64,000 nucleotides of DNA, taken from contig NC_034410.1 in assembly GCF_002078875.1 (NCBI RefSeq), positions 103,050,138 through 103,114,137 of the forward strand, read 5' to 3'. Under the pieces are notes generated by a model that was not told the origin of the DNA, did no database searches, and saw only the letters and a program-made list of their open reading frames with translations. The stretch comes from Numida meleagris. Its lineage: Eukaryota; Chordata; Aves; Galliformes; Numididae. Positions 1 through 13,984 of this stretch are shown here, piece by piece (within the stretch, counting starts at the first letter, position 1; each line of letters begins with the position of its first letter). The position numbers and the translations under genes are program-made.

Positions 1-3000
1 TAGAAAATATTTGTTATTAAATAATAGTAAGTATTACTAAATAATCTAATAAAGAGGCCCTTTGAACATGATTTCTTTGTCACATACCTGCTCCATCACC
101 TTTTTTCCATGCAGAAATGTTCTGACCTAATATCATTTTGATAGAGTAAATAAAATTACCAGCAGTGTTGAAGATGAAGACAGACTGTGCATTTATGTGA
201 TGTTATGCAGATGCAATGTGTTTTATTTTCAGTTCCTTTCCTAATAATTCCCAATGTACTATTTGCTACTTGACTGCCATGGAGCTGACTTTTCAAAGCG
301 CTATCCATAACGACTACCGAGTCTCTTTCTGGAGTGGTGATAGCTGATTCCCTTAGCTAATAGCTAATTTAGAGTTCATCATTGTGTGTATAGTCATACA
401 GATAGTTGGTTTTTTCTTCCTCATGTGCCTTACTTGCATTTATTGACATTTCATTTGTGATTTTCATTGAATTTCATTTGTGATTTTATTGCCTCATCAC
501 TCACAATTGTGAGATACTTCCATAGCTATCTGCAGTCAGTTACAGCCTTCACTATCCCAAATAATTTTGTGTCATCTGTGGTCTTCACTATGTTAGTTTC
601 AAACTTTTCCACATCACTTTTGACTATTTTGAACTGAACAGATCCCAGTACAGATCCCATAGGACCGCTCTGGTAACAACTATCCACCTCAAAAACTTGC
701 ATTTTATCCTTACTCTTTTTTTTCTTATTTTTCAGTCAGCCATTTATCCATGCCAGGGCAAATAGTCTTTCTTTTCCTTAGCTCATCTTATTTGAACCCT
801 TGGTGAGGCACTGCCCTACCCTAGAAGTCAGTCTAGGGAACATCTCCATCTGTAGGCACTTATCTACACTGTGGGGAACTGAATGGCTTGTGGAACAGGG
901 TGCCAGCAAGAATTTCATTCTGTTTTGGATATGTCTGGTGTATTAGCGAGTGCTGCTGTTAGAGCAAGTATAAGTATTACTTCTTAACTTGTGAGGATTC
1001 ACTGTGCTCCTGAAACTTCTTGATTGGTATACAAGAACCTGAAGGAAATGTCTTTAAGACAGAGGGAAAAAAAACCCTCAGTCTTTATGCTGTAGTCAAG
1101 TAAATGCTAGTATGTGCCTCCTGAGCTTTCGTTTTAGAGTATACGAGAACTTCTGCAGCGCTGCTATCTAGACAAATAGCATATTTTCCTTGTAAAAATG
1201 CTATGTTGTTTTTCCTTCAGCTGATCTGCTAAGAGCCCCACTCAGCTTTTTCTGAATTCTTTGTCTCATTAATATGAGACTCAAATGTACAAAAATCAAT
1301 GACATCTACAAGGAAGATAAATTGTTACATGTGTTGAGAGCGATGGCAAGATGATGTGAATTACACAGTCTAGCTGCTTTGGACTTCTTTGTCAAGATGC
1401 ATCGTATTGCAGAAACAAGTTTTAAATTCTGGTAGGATTAGTCTATTAATATACTGACTATTAGCTTTATCCTCTCAGTATGACAACTGATTAGTTATTG
1501 TCCTTTCTCCAAAGCAGAGAAGTATTTTATTCAAAACTTGGCACATTAAAAATACTCTTCTTAAACATTGTGCCCCACCCTGCCTCAGCTTGTCATCCCT
1601 GCAAGTGTTCTTAAGTATAAACATGTTTAAATATTTAAGTGAAACAGGACAATAAAGGACATTTGGCCAAACTTTGGGAGCATATAAACCCAGACATGAG
1701 ACTTTTGTATAGGAAAAAAACTGCCATATTTCACTTAAGTTGGTCTTTTAAGCTGCCAACATTTTTATATATGAAGCATCTTTATATAGTGGACCTATTC
1801 TCACTAAGCTTTTCTATCATGATCAGTGTTTTAATTGAGATTTACACGAAGGGCTAGAATGAATAAACATCTACAGCTTAAGCTGAGTGTGACAACATAC
1901 TACCCACCTTTGCAAAAATATCCAGCAATGATCTTAGGCTGGAATTCCCAACCCATTTCAATTAGTTATAATTGCCTGCATGCATTAGCAAGGAAATCTC
2001 CCTTTTAGATAAAAGGCAACTGCATGTTCTGGCCTGGTAACCTTTCCTCCAAATGCACCGGTACAGCCCTTCCTCTAAATGGCTCTGTTTTCCATTGCTC
2101 TTTTCCCTCTGGGACCAGACGGGTCAAAAGTGGTTGGAAATGCACTGAAAACACTTTTAATTTCTTTCTTTCTTTCTTTCTTTCTTTTTTTTATAGGGGG
2201 AAAGTGGTGCATAATGCCAGGATACAACTCCATTAGTGGCTTTTTCCCATGCACCTCCAGAGACATGTACCCAAATGATATTCTACATAACCCCTCTCTG
2301 AATTTTGTCATGAAAGTGGTGTAAGCACAAAGAGTGAATAACATGCTCAGTAATGAAAAACGTGCCTTGGCTATTTGTGCACCAGACCCCACTGCATATC
2401 CAGTGATGGCCATGGGGGTCCTTCTGTTAACATGGGGGAAAACAGCTCAGGCTTCAGAGTAGTTCCTAACATCAAAGTGAATTAAATACTGACTAGCATT
2501 AGTAATAAAGAAATATGTGACTCTCGGGATAAATTCCCAGTGCCTTTGCTCCAGTTTATAGCTCTCTCATCACCAGGCAGCTGACCAAAGAGAGGAGATC
2601 ATTTGGTGCTTCAGTGGCTGCCTGAAGCATCTTCTGGCTTCTGAGAAACTCTGGCATTAAAGACCTCTTGTATAGGATGTTGGGAGATAATTTTTGTGGG
2701 CTTTGATTTGTCTGCACCTGTGTTTTGATGTATCTATATAACCTGCTCAGAATCAAAAAAATCTGTGGCTGAATAGCTGGAAAATTGAACGTGAGTCTCT
2801 TGAGTTCAGTGCCCTACCTGAAAGGCTGGTTTTCATTGCCTGAGTGAGAACTTTGTGTCCTCTGGGCTTCAGTCCACAGAACAATTTATTTCCATACAGG
2901 TTTCTTGCTACAGTCCTATGTCTGGTATAACTTAGCCAGCCATTCACACATTTCTAGAGGTGATGCATATGGAGGTGTATTCTAAACAGCTGCACCCCTA

Positions 3001-5969
3001 TATGCATATTGCATTGGTGGTTGTAGAGTTAATTCACACCTGCAATTATGCTGTACTTTATGCTACAGGGACACATGGAGAACAAAGGCATGGCTTTGGC
3101 CTATCATTGTCTTGCAGTGTATGAAGAAAAGCAGGAGTGGGGCAAACAGGGCTCCTGCATTGGAACTGTTTGCATAAATTAAGGCAATAAGGAACTATCT
3201 CAAGCTCAACCTAAATCTATATTTTAACAAGTTTTTTTTCTTTGTGTGTATGTGTATGCACTGTATACCTTTCAACCCGGGTAACAGTTGTTGCTATAAA
3301 CAAATTAATATAAATTCATCACCTTGGTGCAAGAGATTTCATCCTTCCAGTCCATTGCAATATATTTGCTCTCATTTTCCTCCCTCACTGATTCCTGTTT
3401 TCTTCGCATATGTTATTCAAAAAACACTTATTTGTTCCTCTTTTTTTTTTTCGTACAGCTTTTAATTTCTCTCTATTTCTTAATGCTGTAAGTATTGAGT
3501 TTTGCTGGACGTTGCAAATCATACAGCATAAAAACCTTCTGTGAGATTTGGGCTAATAATTTATTGTCATCCTCAAGGGTACTGGTGTTTTTTCTTCCCA
3601 TAAATGAATAAAAGCTCTTTTTTGTTGTTGTTGTTCCTTTCATATAAAAGGCAACATTCTCTTGTGGATAAAACTTGGGAAATTAAGGAGACCAGAATAT
3701 CTTTCTAAGTCATTGACTTGCCCTGACCTTGGGTGTCTCATCTGGACATTGAGTGCCTCTATTATTCCATCAGTCAAAAGTGGATACAGAATAAATATCT
3801 GTCCTACTCTTAATATGATTGACATATGTGGATAGAAACCATTAAGTAAGCGCTTTGGATAGCCACTGATTTAATTCTAAAAGTTGTTTTATTGCAAGAA
3901 TAAACAGTCTTATTTTTAAAAACTTCTAAAGAAAAGATTAAATGAAAAACAGAGAGGACAGAAACCAAAGGCCACCCAAGTCAAAGGGGACATGCACCCT
4001 GGTTTCAGCAGGTTTGAAGCAGACCACATGTGCCAATTGTATTAAACAGATGCTGCTGTGGGTCAAATATTCTATATTACAATGATTACAGTCCACACTA
4101 TTATAGGATTTATGTGATCCTAAACAAATGGTCCAGCTGAGTCCTTTTCCTGTGCAAATATCCACTGAATTCATGGAGAGAAGGAACCACCCATGTGCAT
4201 CACTTTCTGGGATCAGGGCTCTATTTTTCTTCCAACATACTGATTCAAGGAACAGTTATTTGGAAGAGTTTGAGTGTCTAATACCCCAAGAAGCAGAAAT
4301 ATTGTAATTCAGAGACTCATTGTTTTAATTAGCAGAGTGCTGGGGAGCACACTGCATCCCCTTTAGCTGAGCTATTCCTTGGCTGTTCGTTCAATTTTCT
4401 GGATGTTCCATCTATGAATATTATAAGCACGTGTGTCCTTATCCTTACTTTAAAAGCTTGTTTGTGGTTCATTATGAGCTATTAGGGAGCACACATCAAG
4501 CAATTGTTTTGGCAGAGATACAGGAATTATTTCACGTTCTGGCAGGAACAATTCTCTCCTACCGAACACGAGGCTTCATTGGTTGGATCTGCTGCTCCTT
4601 CCCTGTTCCCGAGCATGTCTTTGTTAGGAGAGCTCCCCTTTGAGGAGAGTATGGCAAGTAGTCATTCTCAAAGGACTGACTGTAGCTTTAATGTGCAATT
4701 TATTTTTCCCTAATCCCACATTTCCAAAAATAACAGTACGAAAACCACTTCAGCACATCATAAATTCAAGAACTAGAGAGACGCGTAGGATGTTTTGAAG
4801 TAAAGATGTTGTCAGCAACAGTGAGCTGTGAGACGAGGGCTGGCTGGAAAAGACTACATGTGCAATGTTAAGAAGTTTCTGTGTGGAGCTTCTAGTTTAG
4901 AAATCTGCAGAGACGATCTCATCTCCCGTTGTAAGGTTACTTTTCTGTTTGGCAGCAAATAGAAATGAGCAGAATCCAACCTGAATACTCTACTATGTAA
5001 AAGCTGTTATCTCCATTCTTAAGTGCTCCTTCTGCTCTTGCAAAAGCTTTAAAGTGAATGGAGTTTTGTCAGAGCTACCATAAAATCCTGTGATCTTTAG
5101 CTCTAGTAACTACTACTATTTTTTAATTTTTTTTTTATTTTTGGCTAATAAATGTTCTTTGGACTATAGTTAACTTCCATCTCTTTCCACTTTTCCCCAG
5201 GTGGTTTGCTTTCTTGCTTATTCTCCCTGTGTCCCAGGCAGAGGCTGTAGATCCATATTCTGGAGGCGCTGTGATGAGAAAGAGTAGCCTGGCAAAGCAG
5301 AAAGCTATGCACTCCCTTCCTAATCATAAAATCATAATTGTAAAATTACCCATCAGGAGGCATGGCTAAAAATGTATTAAGTAGCCCTGATTTAAACTCT
5401 TGACAGTGAGTTTCCTGAGGGCAAAGGCACTATCAGTGTCATTTGTCCATTTGTGTCCAGCCCAGGAGCAAGCTGATTCTCTGCTGGGATCCTCTAGCAA
5501 AGCAATAATTTCTTAGAAGGCATCAGCCCGCAGCACTCTTGCTCCTAAAAAGTGCTCATCTCAGTCCCATCAGCTGAGGAGGAGGCTGGGGATGTGGGGA
5601 TGTTGTTTGATAATCTGTTGAAGCCCTGGTGAAGAGTCTGCAGCTGTGTATGGAGGTGACCAGCAGCTGGAGTGGAGAAAGCAGCTTTTCTGCAGTGGGC
5701 CCAATAGATATGCTCCCCTGTGGTCAGTGGACTTCATAACTGGTCTCACATCTCGTAATGGAGGAGCTGAGGTGGCTGTTGTGTCAGAGATGTAAACACA
5801 CCACAGCGGTGGTTTCTGGGCATGGCTTCCCCATGGGGCAGCAGAGGGGTCAGGAGCTGCTGCTTCACACTGGCCATTTGTTGAGGGGGGCCCTCACCTG
5901 CTATAGCTGACAACCACATAATAATGTAGTAAATGCAGGTAATTCCAAACAACTTCTAGCAGGTTTTTC
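1..5969. other. Gene-free flank, left edge
   Basis: AT-rich sequence with only short open frames (at most 112 codons, the longest driven by the TTTC repeat). A 23-bp imperfect tandem duplication lies at 446-492 (TTTCATTTGTGATTTT twice). No exon, RNA gene or recognisable repeat apart from the microsatellite at 2161. Confidence 0.6.
2161..2193. repeat. (TTTC)n microsatellite
   Basis: Seven CTTT units followed by poly-T. Confidence 0.9.
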
Positions 5970-6145
5970 ACAGAATCACAGAATCGTAGGGGTTGGAAGG
6001 GATCTCTGGAGATTATCCAGTCCCCCTGCAAAGCAGATTCTCTATAGTAGGTCGCACAGGAAAGAGTGCAGGTGAGGTTTGAGTATCTCCAGAGAAGGAG
6101 ACTCCACAGTCTCTCTGGGCAGCATGTTCCAGTGCTTTGTTTGAA
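5970..6145 (-). mobile_element. CR1 LINE 3' fragment
   Basis: The plus strand starts CACAGAATCACAGAATCGTA, the reverse complement of the CR1 tail, then GGTTGGAAGGGATCTCTGGAG. It ends in the motif for 'sharply short-listed' CR1 3' UTRs (GAGACTCCACAG...CTGGGCAGC...GTTCCAGTGCT). It shares its AGGTCGCACAGGAAAG block with the copy at 28330, so both belong to one subfamily. Confidence 0.85.
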
Positions 6146-8904
6146 GTTCCCAGACCTTGACTGAAATAACTTAAGCCCATTCCTATTAACTTCAGCCAGA
6201 CATGAAACAGGAACGAGGATATTTTTAAAAGTATAAGAAAGTCATTTCAGACTTAATATTGCTAGAGACACAACCAAGAAAGGCACTAATGCCTTCAGAA
6301 GTTGCCAGGTAATTTACAGAAGCTGATACCAGGGCAAGGGGATGAGCACCTAGAGACAAATCTGATAACCTGATGCATTACAGGTTTATATCTGTTAATC
6401 TGGCATTCATGAACTACTGCACTTCGTCAGGGATAACTTTTGTGCTCCCTGTCTTCTTTGTAATGGAAAATGTTGCAACAGCTGCACACAGACTCTTTCC
6501 TTGGTGGGCTAATTTCAGGCCTTTGGCTGTTTTCCTTCCAGGAGACAGAGAGGTGTAAGGAGGATGCACAGAGGTGCATGGGGATGCTCAGATGATCACC
6601 CTAATGCTGGTGATGTGGGAGATTTTGTGCAACCTCATTCAGGTATGGCTCCCTGCCCTCCAGAGCATTTTGGCATGGCAAGTATTTGGTTTTAAATAAA
6701 AGGAAACCCCAAATATCAGGGAGTTTACCATGAGGATGAAAGGAGATTCAAATCTGCTTGAAGAGGTGTGTTTAGATGATCTTACTGGTAGTTACACAGG
6801 CCCTGTTATCACAGCAGTTCATTGCCAGGTAAGAAAAAGTGTAAAATAATTAGACTTAAAACCAAATACTTATGTAAGGCAGGGCTGTAGTAACAAGCTC
6901 TTCATCCTCTCAGAGCTCAGAGGCAGAACTGTTCTGTACTGGGGGAGACAACACAGATTAAAACCAAGCCAGCAAGACATCCATATTCACAACCCTGCTC
7001 TGAGAAAGTAGGAAGCAAGGACTATGACCTGCTACTGACTGAAGCCAGCTATGGAGAGTAAAAAGCATAAATGCTTTAAATATGCATAGAGTTAATAGAG
7101 TAGAGCCAGAAATTAGAGAGTAGAGGAAAGAGGTGAGCTGCAGGTAGAGAGGCTTATCAGCAGATTAATTATCTACCAAACCACACTGGTCCTTGTTTAC
7201 AGTAAACAGTCTGTGTTTAGTAATCAAGTCATTCAATGTGCGAGAAGATCTCCACTTTCTGCCTGGTGATGGCAGGCACCAGAACCTCCCAAGTTGCTGA
7301 CTGTTTGTTAAAATTCTTAATTTTGCTACCCCTTGAATGGAGATGAATGTAAACAGCAGGGGTAACTGCCCCATCTCCAAAATTGTAATGTTCTCAAGAA
7401 ACAGCTGCATCTGGCTTACTGGAAGAATAAAAGAAATGTGTATAGTCCTCCTTTTCTGCAATTTTCCCCAGAAAAAAACTGAAATAACGCACATTTATTG
7501 AGAGAACTTAGGTCCAGGGAACTTGTGAACACTTGTGTCTGATTCATCTAGCAGCCCTCCAAAAACAGGAGTGGGAAGTCTTCTTTGATTCAAGGCATTG
7601 TCTACTATTCTTGACATCTCTCAGTATTCAAACCCTTGCTATCAATTTGGCCTTGAGTCATCACATGGAGGCCATTGAATGTCTTCACACAAGAGATGAT
7701 ACACTGAAACTGCTCACTAGCTGTAAAACCTTTCTGTGCATCAAGGTTGCCAAATGGCACGCTTTCACAAGGGTAATGACTCTGGAAAAATCTTACTGCA
7801 TTGCAGCATGCACACAAACTCTCAGTGGCTGAAGACTTCAGACCAAAATCTTCTTTGAAGCAGTACTTCAGACACTAAATGCAGCTGTCAGTCACCGTCA
7901 GTTAAGCATACTATCATCTCTCATAGTACTACAGAGGACAGGAGGATGTTGGATATGGTGTTGAAGTGGAAGATCCTGCCATTCTCCTTCAGCTCCTGGA
8001 CGTCACTGTGGCAAAAGGAAGAAGTGCCCAGTATCTTGTCAAGACTTACAGCCTATTGCACTCTCTGCTGTCAACCTGTCTTGTTAGTGCAAAGGTGGTA
8101 GAAGAAGATGGTACTAAGCAGGAGTGGAGGCAGAGGGACTATGAAACAGGCTGGTTTCAGCAGCATTAAGGGGCAGCCTCCAAACAGGGGGATCATCCCA
8201 GCCCTCTATCAGGAATCACAGAACATATCTGCTCTGCTTCTGGTAGATCTTACTGAAAATTTTCCCCCTAGAAAAGGGGTAGTGATAGAGTTAAAAATAA
8301 TAGTAAGCCAGATGACCAAAATGTAATGAGATGCCAAAAATAAGTGCGACAAGATTCTTTAGGTGCATATCCTGATTTTTCAGTCTGCAAGCTTTGCAGT
8401 ATTGATATCCCATTAGCAGATCCCCAAGCTTTGCAGCTTACTGGGAGCTTACTCCCAGCTAGTCAATATCCAAATTCTCTGAAGTAGCTCAAAAAGCATA
8501 AATTTTTGGTGAGGTAAATGATAACTTTATTCTGGTCTGCTTTCTGCTGCATAGAGCAGTGCAGAAAAGCAGAGGCAAAAGTAAGACTGTGCATGAAGAT
8601 CTCAGAGCAAACACATTTAAATGGAGACTGAAGATGACAGCTACCACTAATGAAGATGACATGCTACCACTAGTAATGCTGAAACTTAGTGTTCCTCATG
8701 TGGAACTCTAGAGGCAGCTGAAGAGGAGTATGAAGCAGTTGTAGGTTGAAGCACCTTCATCTTTGCCTTTGGTACCAAAAGGAGCTATTTTCACATTCCA
8801 GCAGCAAAGCTTCTGGATGAAGCCAACATCAAGTCAGCACATGGACAACTGCTTTCTTCTACCACTGATCAAAGAACAGTGTCAGAAGTTGGAGAAACCA
8901 CAGT
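6146..8904. other. Unique non-coding stretch
   Basis: No open frame over 110 codons and no repeat family recognised. Confidence 0.55.
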
Positions 8905-9170
8905 AACCAGCAACAGGTAACGGCCTGAAGTTGCTCCAGGGGAGGTTCAGGTTAGGTATTAGGAAAAATTTCTTCTCAGAAAGAATGGTGAGGCAGTGGA
9001 ACAGGCTGCCCAGGGAGATGGTGTTCAAGAACTGTGTGGATGAGGCACTGATGGACTTGGATTAGTGGGCATGGTGGTGATGGGTTGATGGTTGGACTAG
9101 ATGATCTTAGTGGCCTTTTCCAACCTTAATGTTTCTATGATTCTGTGATTCTGTGTTTCTATGTTTCTAT
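8905..9170 (+). mobile_element. CR1 LINE 3' fragment
   Basis: The sequence runs CAGGGGAGGTTCAGGTTAGG, then CTTCTCAGAAAGAATGGTGA, GGCTGCCCAGGGAG and CTAGATGATCTTAGTGG, and ends in TTTCTATGATTCTGTGATTC tail repeats. This is the sense 3' UTR of CR1, truncated at the 5' end. Confidence 0.9.
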
Positions 9171-10399
9171 GAAACTGCTCCATGTCTCAGACAAGTTTGT
9201 CTTCTCCATGCCTCACCTCTAGCCCTGGAATGGGTACTTCAATGCTCCTTTCAGCCCTTGTATCCCGAAGGGGTTTCCAGGAAACAGACTGAAAGGTCCC
9301 ATCTGGAGATCAGATGCACAGCAAAGACTGTCTTCACTATTCTGCATGCTCCATTTGATACTTCCCATCCAAAGTGGGAAAGGCTGGGGAGCTGCTGGGC
9401 AGGAGGGCCTGAAGATACTGTGGTGCAGAGCTCGGCAGCTGTTTCTGAAGCTGTGGTGTTTTGCCATGGGCAGAGAACCCCCTGGGTCTTGCATGCTGGG
9501 CAGTGGACCTCAGTGGAGCGTGTCTTGCAAAATGAACACCACAGTTATTCCCTAGGGACCTATGTTTAAAAAAAAAGGAAAAGAAAAAAAAGACCTCTGT
9601 GTAAATAAAATGCTTGTTTACAGCATAGTGCTACTGCTCTATGTACAAAGTTTCATATCTTTACTGGATTATAATAATACCCATAATATATTGATAGTAT
9701 AGATAATATAGATGATAAAAGGTGATAAAGGTAATAGTATCCACTCATTAAGATTTTACAGACAGCAGCCTTGACACTTAATTTTGTGCTAGGCTCCCAG
9801 AATGGAGAATGTAGTAAAAGACTGTCAAGCTACAAGTGTAATATTTGTACATAATAAAGACAACGTGTGCTCCTGATCTGCTGCATTTCCACTTTTTAAT
9901 TACTCCAAATGTTTCATTAACTAGGGGTGACGATACCACAATTTCATGTAAGTCTTTGCATCTGCTGTCACATCTCAGATATAAAAATTGCCTTCTCTAT
10001 ACACAGAAGTAGCTGCAGCTGGGGTTGCTGAGCTTAGAATTACAGGGAGTTAAAAAATGACCTAGGAATTGCCTGAGATCAGACAAGAATCTGGATTTAA
10101 TAGTGCTAAACAAGCATTCAGAGCAGTTTAATGATGAGAAGAACAGGGCAAAGAATACTCTGGTCTCCATCTGGCCTTAATGAAAAAAGCAGAATGAAAG
10201 GCAGGTGAAGAGCCTGGGATTTCTGGGCATGATTTCCGCTTGTGATGGTCCACATGAAACCCGTGGGAGGAAGAAAGGGACACTGAACAGGGGGTATTAA
10301 TAAGGATCTTGAAAGATGCTGCTCCTCAACCTCTGTATCATCTGCAAGATGTTTCATCATCTGTCCTCACTAAAGAAGGCATAGCCAGCTGATCAAAAG
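9171..10399. other. Unique non-coding stretch between two CR1 copies
   Basis: Overlapping open frames on both strands at 9153-9569 (138 codons on the plus strand) have no recognisable homology, and the plus one starts inside the CR1 tail. The AT-rich segment 9660-9760 has ATAATA-type sequence. Confidence 0.55.
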
Positions 10400-10927
10400 A
10401 GGTGATTCTCCCACTGTGTTTATCGTTGGTGCAGCCTCATCTTGAATATTGTGTGCAGTTCTGGTCTCCGCAATGTAAAAAGGATGTTAACATCCTTGAA
10501 AGCATCCAGAGGAGGGTAATAAAGCTGGTAACAAGGCTGGAGGACATGCCCTGTGAGGCGAGGCTGAGGACATTGAACAGTCCAAGCTGAGGAGAACAAG
10601 AGGTGACCTCACTGCTCTATGCAGGTCCCTGCAGAGGAGGGGAAGCAGAGGGAGGTGCCAGGCCCTGCTCTCGAGAACTGATGGCAGGAGCAGAATGACA
10701 CAAAGTTTCCAGGGGAGGATCAGACTAGGCACTGGGAAATGTTTCTTCAGCCCGAGGGTGGTCAAGCACTGGAACAGGTTTCCTAGCAAAGTGGTCGATT
10801 CCCCATGCCTGTCAGCAATAAAGAGGCATTTGGACAATGCCCTCAATAACATGTTTTAAATTTTGTCAACCCTGAAGTCACCACATGGTTGAGCTAGATG
10901 GTCTTTGAAAGTTCCTTCCAACAGAAC
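10400..10927 (+). mobile_element. CR1 LINE fragment: end of RT ORF and 3' UTR
   Basis: The left part encodes a remnant of the CR1 reverse-transcriptase C-terminal region, with the motif [20 protein letters not shown], in an open stretch up to 10590. The CR1 3' UTR follows. The 3' tail at 10910-10930 runs directly into a pentanucleotide satellite. Substitutions and stops show it is inactive. Confidence 0.88.
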
Positions 10928-11097
10928 CGTTCTGTTCTGTTCTGTTCTGTTCTGTTCTACTCTATTCTGTTCTGTTCTGTTCTGTTCTACTCTATTCTAT
11001 TCTATTCTATTCTATTCTATTCTATTCTATTCTATTCTATTCTATTCTATTCTATTCTATTCTATTCTATTCTATTCTATTCTATTCNCTATTCTAC
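10928..11097. repeat. (TTCTG)n/(TTCTA)n pentanucleotide satellite grown from a CR1 tail
   Basis: About 170 bases of uninterrupted pentamers: TTCTG units first, then a mix, then a long TTCTA run ending at TTCTACAGT. One N lies at 11088. The two-block structure, with a short reversion to TTCTG after the first TTCTA units, suggests segmental duplication during expansion. Confidence 0.95.
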
Positions 11098-13979
11098 AGT
11101 ACTTTCTTGTGCCATAGTGTTACAGTTTTGATTCTTCAGGCTTCAGGGCAAGTCCTGTGATTATATACACAGATAAGTGAGATTTTCTTAGTTATTTCCA
11201 GTGCAAATAAGAGAGAAGTCTGGAAATCAACAAACAGGGTTTGTACTTGCAGAATGCACATTTCATGTACAGAGGGGATCAGTCTGGCTAATATTTGGGT
11301 TTCTGCACATGTTTCGCTATCCTCCTGGGTTAAAAATTGGCACGTTGGAATGGCAGGAGTTGAAGATATGTTATTTAAATTAAAGAAGCCAAACCAATGT
11401 AGAGAGCAAGGAAATACATTTTCCTTTTACTGCAAAAGGGAAAAAAACAGGCCAAAAACTAATTAAAGTATATAGTACTGAGTGATATATTCTAAATATT
11501 GCAACTATTTATTAGAGTAGGTTCACATTGACACTTTGGTGATAGGGTAGGAGAAAGAAGAGTTGCAGTTCAAATCATTATCTCAGTTGATAAAGGCTAA
11601 TGGAACAGTACAATATTGAAAACTTTTGGAGTAAAAAAGGAGTTCGCTGGTGGTGGTGGTGGTTTTTATTTGTTTGTTTTAAATTAAGTGATTTAATCTA
11701 TAATAGCAGTTCTTGTGTCAACTGTTCCTTTAGAAATATGCAGTGTCGAGGAATTCAGATAACAAACTCTCTTTGCTCTAGTCTGTAATATACCATTATA
11801 CTGGATAGATTCTTTTCTTGTAAAATATTAGTTTTTCAGCAATTGCATAATAATTGTGCTAATATTGAATAGGAACAACTCACCACTGTTGGAGTTTCTA
11901 GAACACTTTTGAAGTTTCCTCTGAAATAATGACATAAAGAAAACATTCCTTTTTAATCAGCAATAGAAGCTCATGTTTACACTGGGCTTTGGAATCTGCC
12001 AAAATAGACTACTGCTTCTTGTCATCATGGCACCCAGTATAACTCAGAGTACCCCATTCTCTTATACAATACTTTTAGGCTGTATCATCCCCATTTCCCT
12101 CAATTTCTTGTTTCAGTAACAGCCTTCCCCCATGCTGCAGTCAAAAGAAAAGGGCACCATGCCTGTTTGATGAAATGATCCTCAACGCATAGGTGCATAG
12201 AGCCTTTTCACAAAGTCAGGCAGGCATGTTATGTCCAAAAAGGAGAGTGTTGGAGGATGAAGAAAAGGTTTTTGCAGTTTGCCTTCTTTTGACAAAGATT
12301 TCTTCTTATTTCTAAAAGGTTGTGTCTTGCTACCCAGACATCTCAGTATTATGGCTGTAGATCTTGATAGATTTGCTGGAGCCCTTACTGAGATGGTGCA
12401 GATGAAACAGGATTTCACTCTCTCTCTTAAAATACAGTTCATATGGGAATTACTTTTACTGTTGATTTCAATAGGATTGGGATTTTAATCAAACTTAGTT
12501 TACATCTGACTTGCAATAAACCATTTGCTAAATTGTTTATTGTAGGTAATGGTCTACTGAAGTAGAATGCAGTGTCCGAAAAATGAATACACTTTCTTCC
12601 ATATCCAAAGACAAAAGTCAGAGGATGTTTCAGTTTACAAATATGTATGCTACTCTCATTGAATAGCCAAATCCTAATCAAACTAATTTACCACCTAGCT
12701 CAAACAGGTGGGCAGGAAGACAGAGGAATCAGAAATAATTATTTTCCCTCATTTGTCAGTTATCCACACCTAGTTATTGCTTGGATCACTATTTGAGGCA
12801 CATAACAGAGAGGAAAATTACAAAATAGGAAACTTAAGCCAACTTTCTTCGACTCCCAAAGGCCATAACTGAGGATCCAAAGGAATTAGTCCTAAGCCGT
12901 TATGCACCAGCTACACTTTGGCTTACATTAAATCAACCAACACTTTGGAGATTAAGATACTTCTATCAGTCATTCATAGCATCATAATGGCAGTAATTTA
13001 ACTCCTTTGGGGTTTATGTAAGATCTCTGCAAAAAAGCAAGAGGAAGAAAGTGTATGGCTGTTGCCTCAGGCCTTCTGTGGGTGTTATTTACATGTAGGT
13101 AAATAGCTGACAAACCAAATATTCATACTAGCTGAAAACTAGCATATGCATATTCAACCATTCTACTCATGTTTACGTAGGACTGGTTTTAATTCAGTTA
13201 AAAAAATCATTCTCTTTTCTTCCCCTTGTTAGTCCTATCACTACTTATGTAAGCTCTGCTTGGTGAACCTGACCCAAAGTATGATGAGAAAGAGAGGGAG
13301 AGTATACATATCTACTCTTCATGTGTGAATCTTGTAGGATCAGCTCCCCAGCATGCCTATTCAGCAAATGGTGCTTTTTTGCCCAGGAAAGGATACTGTT
13401 GACAGCAACTCCACTACAGCATCTCTTTACTCCCACATTCATTCTTCTATTTAATTCCAGAATAAGAGTCTGGAAAGGTAAACGTCTCATCTTCCATCCC
13501 CAAAAATCAGTAACAAGGTCAAATGAACTTCAGAACTACCGGAGTGCGTGTCTCAAGCTCACATGCTCAAGAGTCCTGTCTGAATGGACATCAAATGAAG
13601 GTGAATGTCGATTTTGTCCCATTCGAGATATAAGAAAGGAACTCTGGTTCTTACTCTTCCTTCTTATGCTCCAGGAAGATTTTCTTTTTCTGGATGCTTT
13701 GGCACTCGTGGTACCTTGTTTCTCTCCTTCCTTCTCAGCAGGACACCCTGCTCATGCTTATACTGGCTGTGACCAGCAGTGTTTCCAGCTCTTTGATGAG
13801 CTATGCTACTTTGCTTCCTGCTGCAGTGGGAGAGCAGCTCCTGCCTATGCCAGATTTAATCCAGTCTGGGATTGGTTTTTACCTCCCTGCTGCTGCTCTT
13901 TGGCTGCTTCCTCCTTGTAAATCCCATCAGGCCTTCAGCAGGTACCTCTGTGCTGTCCCCTTCTCCATTTCTCCTGTTC
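11098..13979. other. Unique non-coding stretch left of the provirus
   Basis: It contains a (TGG)n patch at 11647-11664 and a 199-codon plus-strand open frame at 13321-13920 that I do not recognise. That frame is Cys- and Phe-rich, lacks domain motifs, and has an overlapping alternative frame, so I do not call it a gene. Confidence 0.5.
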
Positions 13980-13984
13980 CTAGC

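Noticed and set aside
10898..11131. Two frames of about 70-77 codons with Phe/Tyr/Ser/Ile repeats
   Set aside because: Translation of the TTCTR satellite and its CR1 host.
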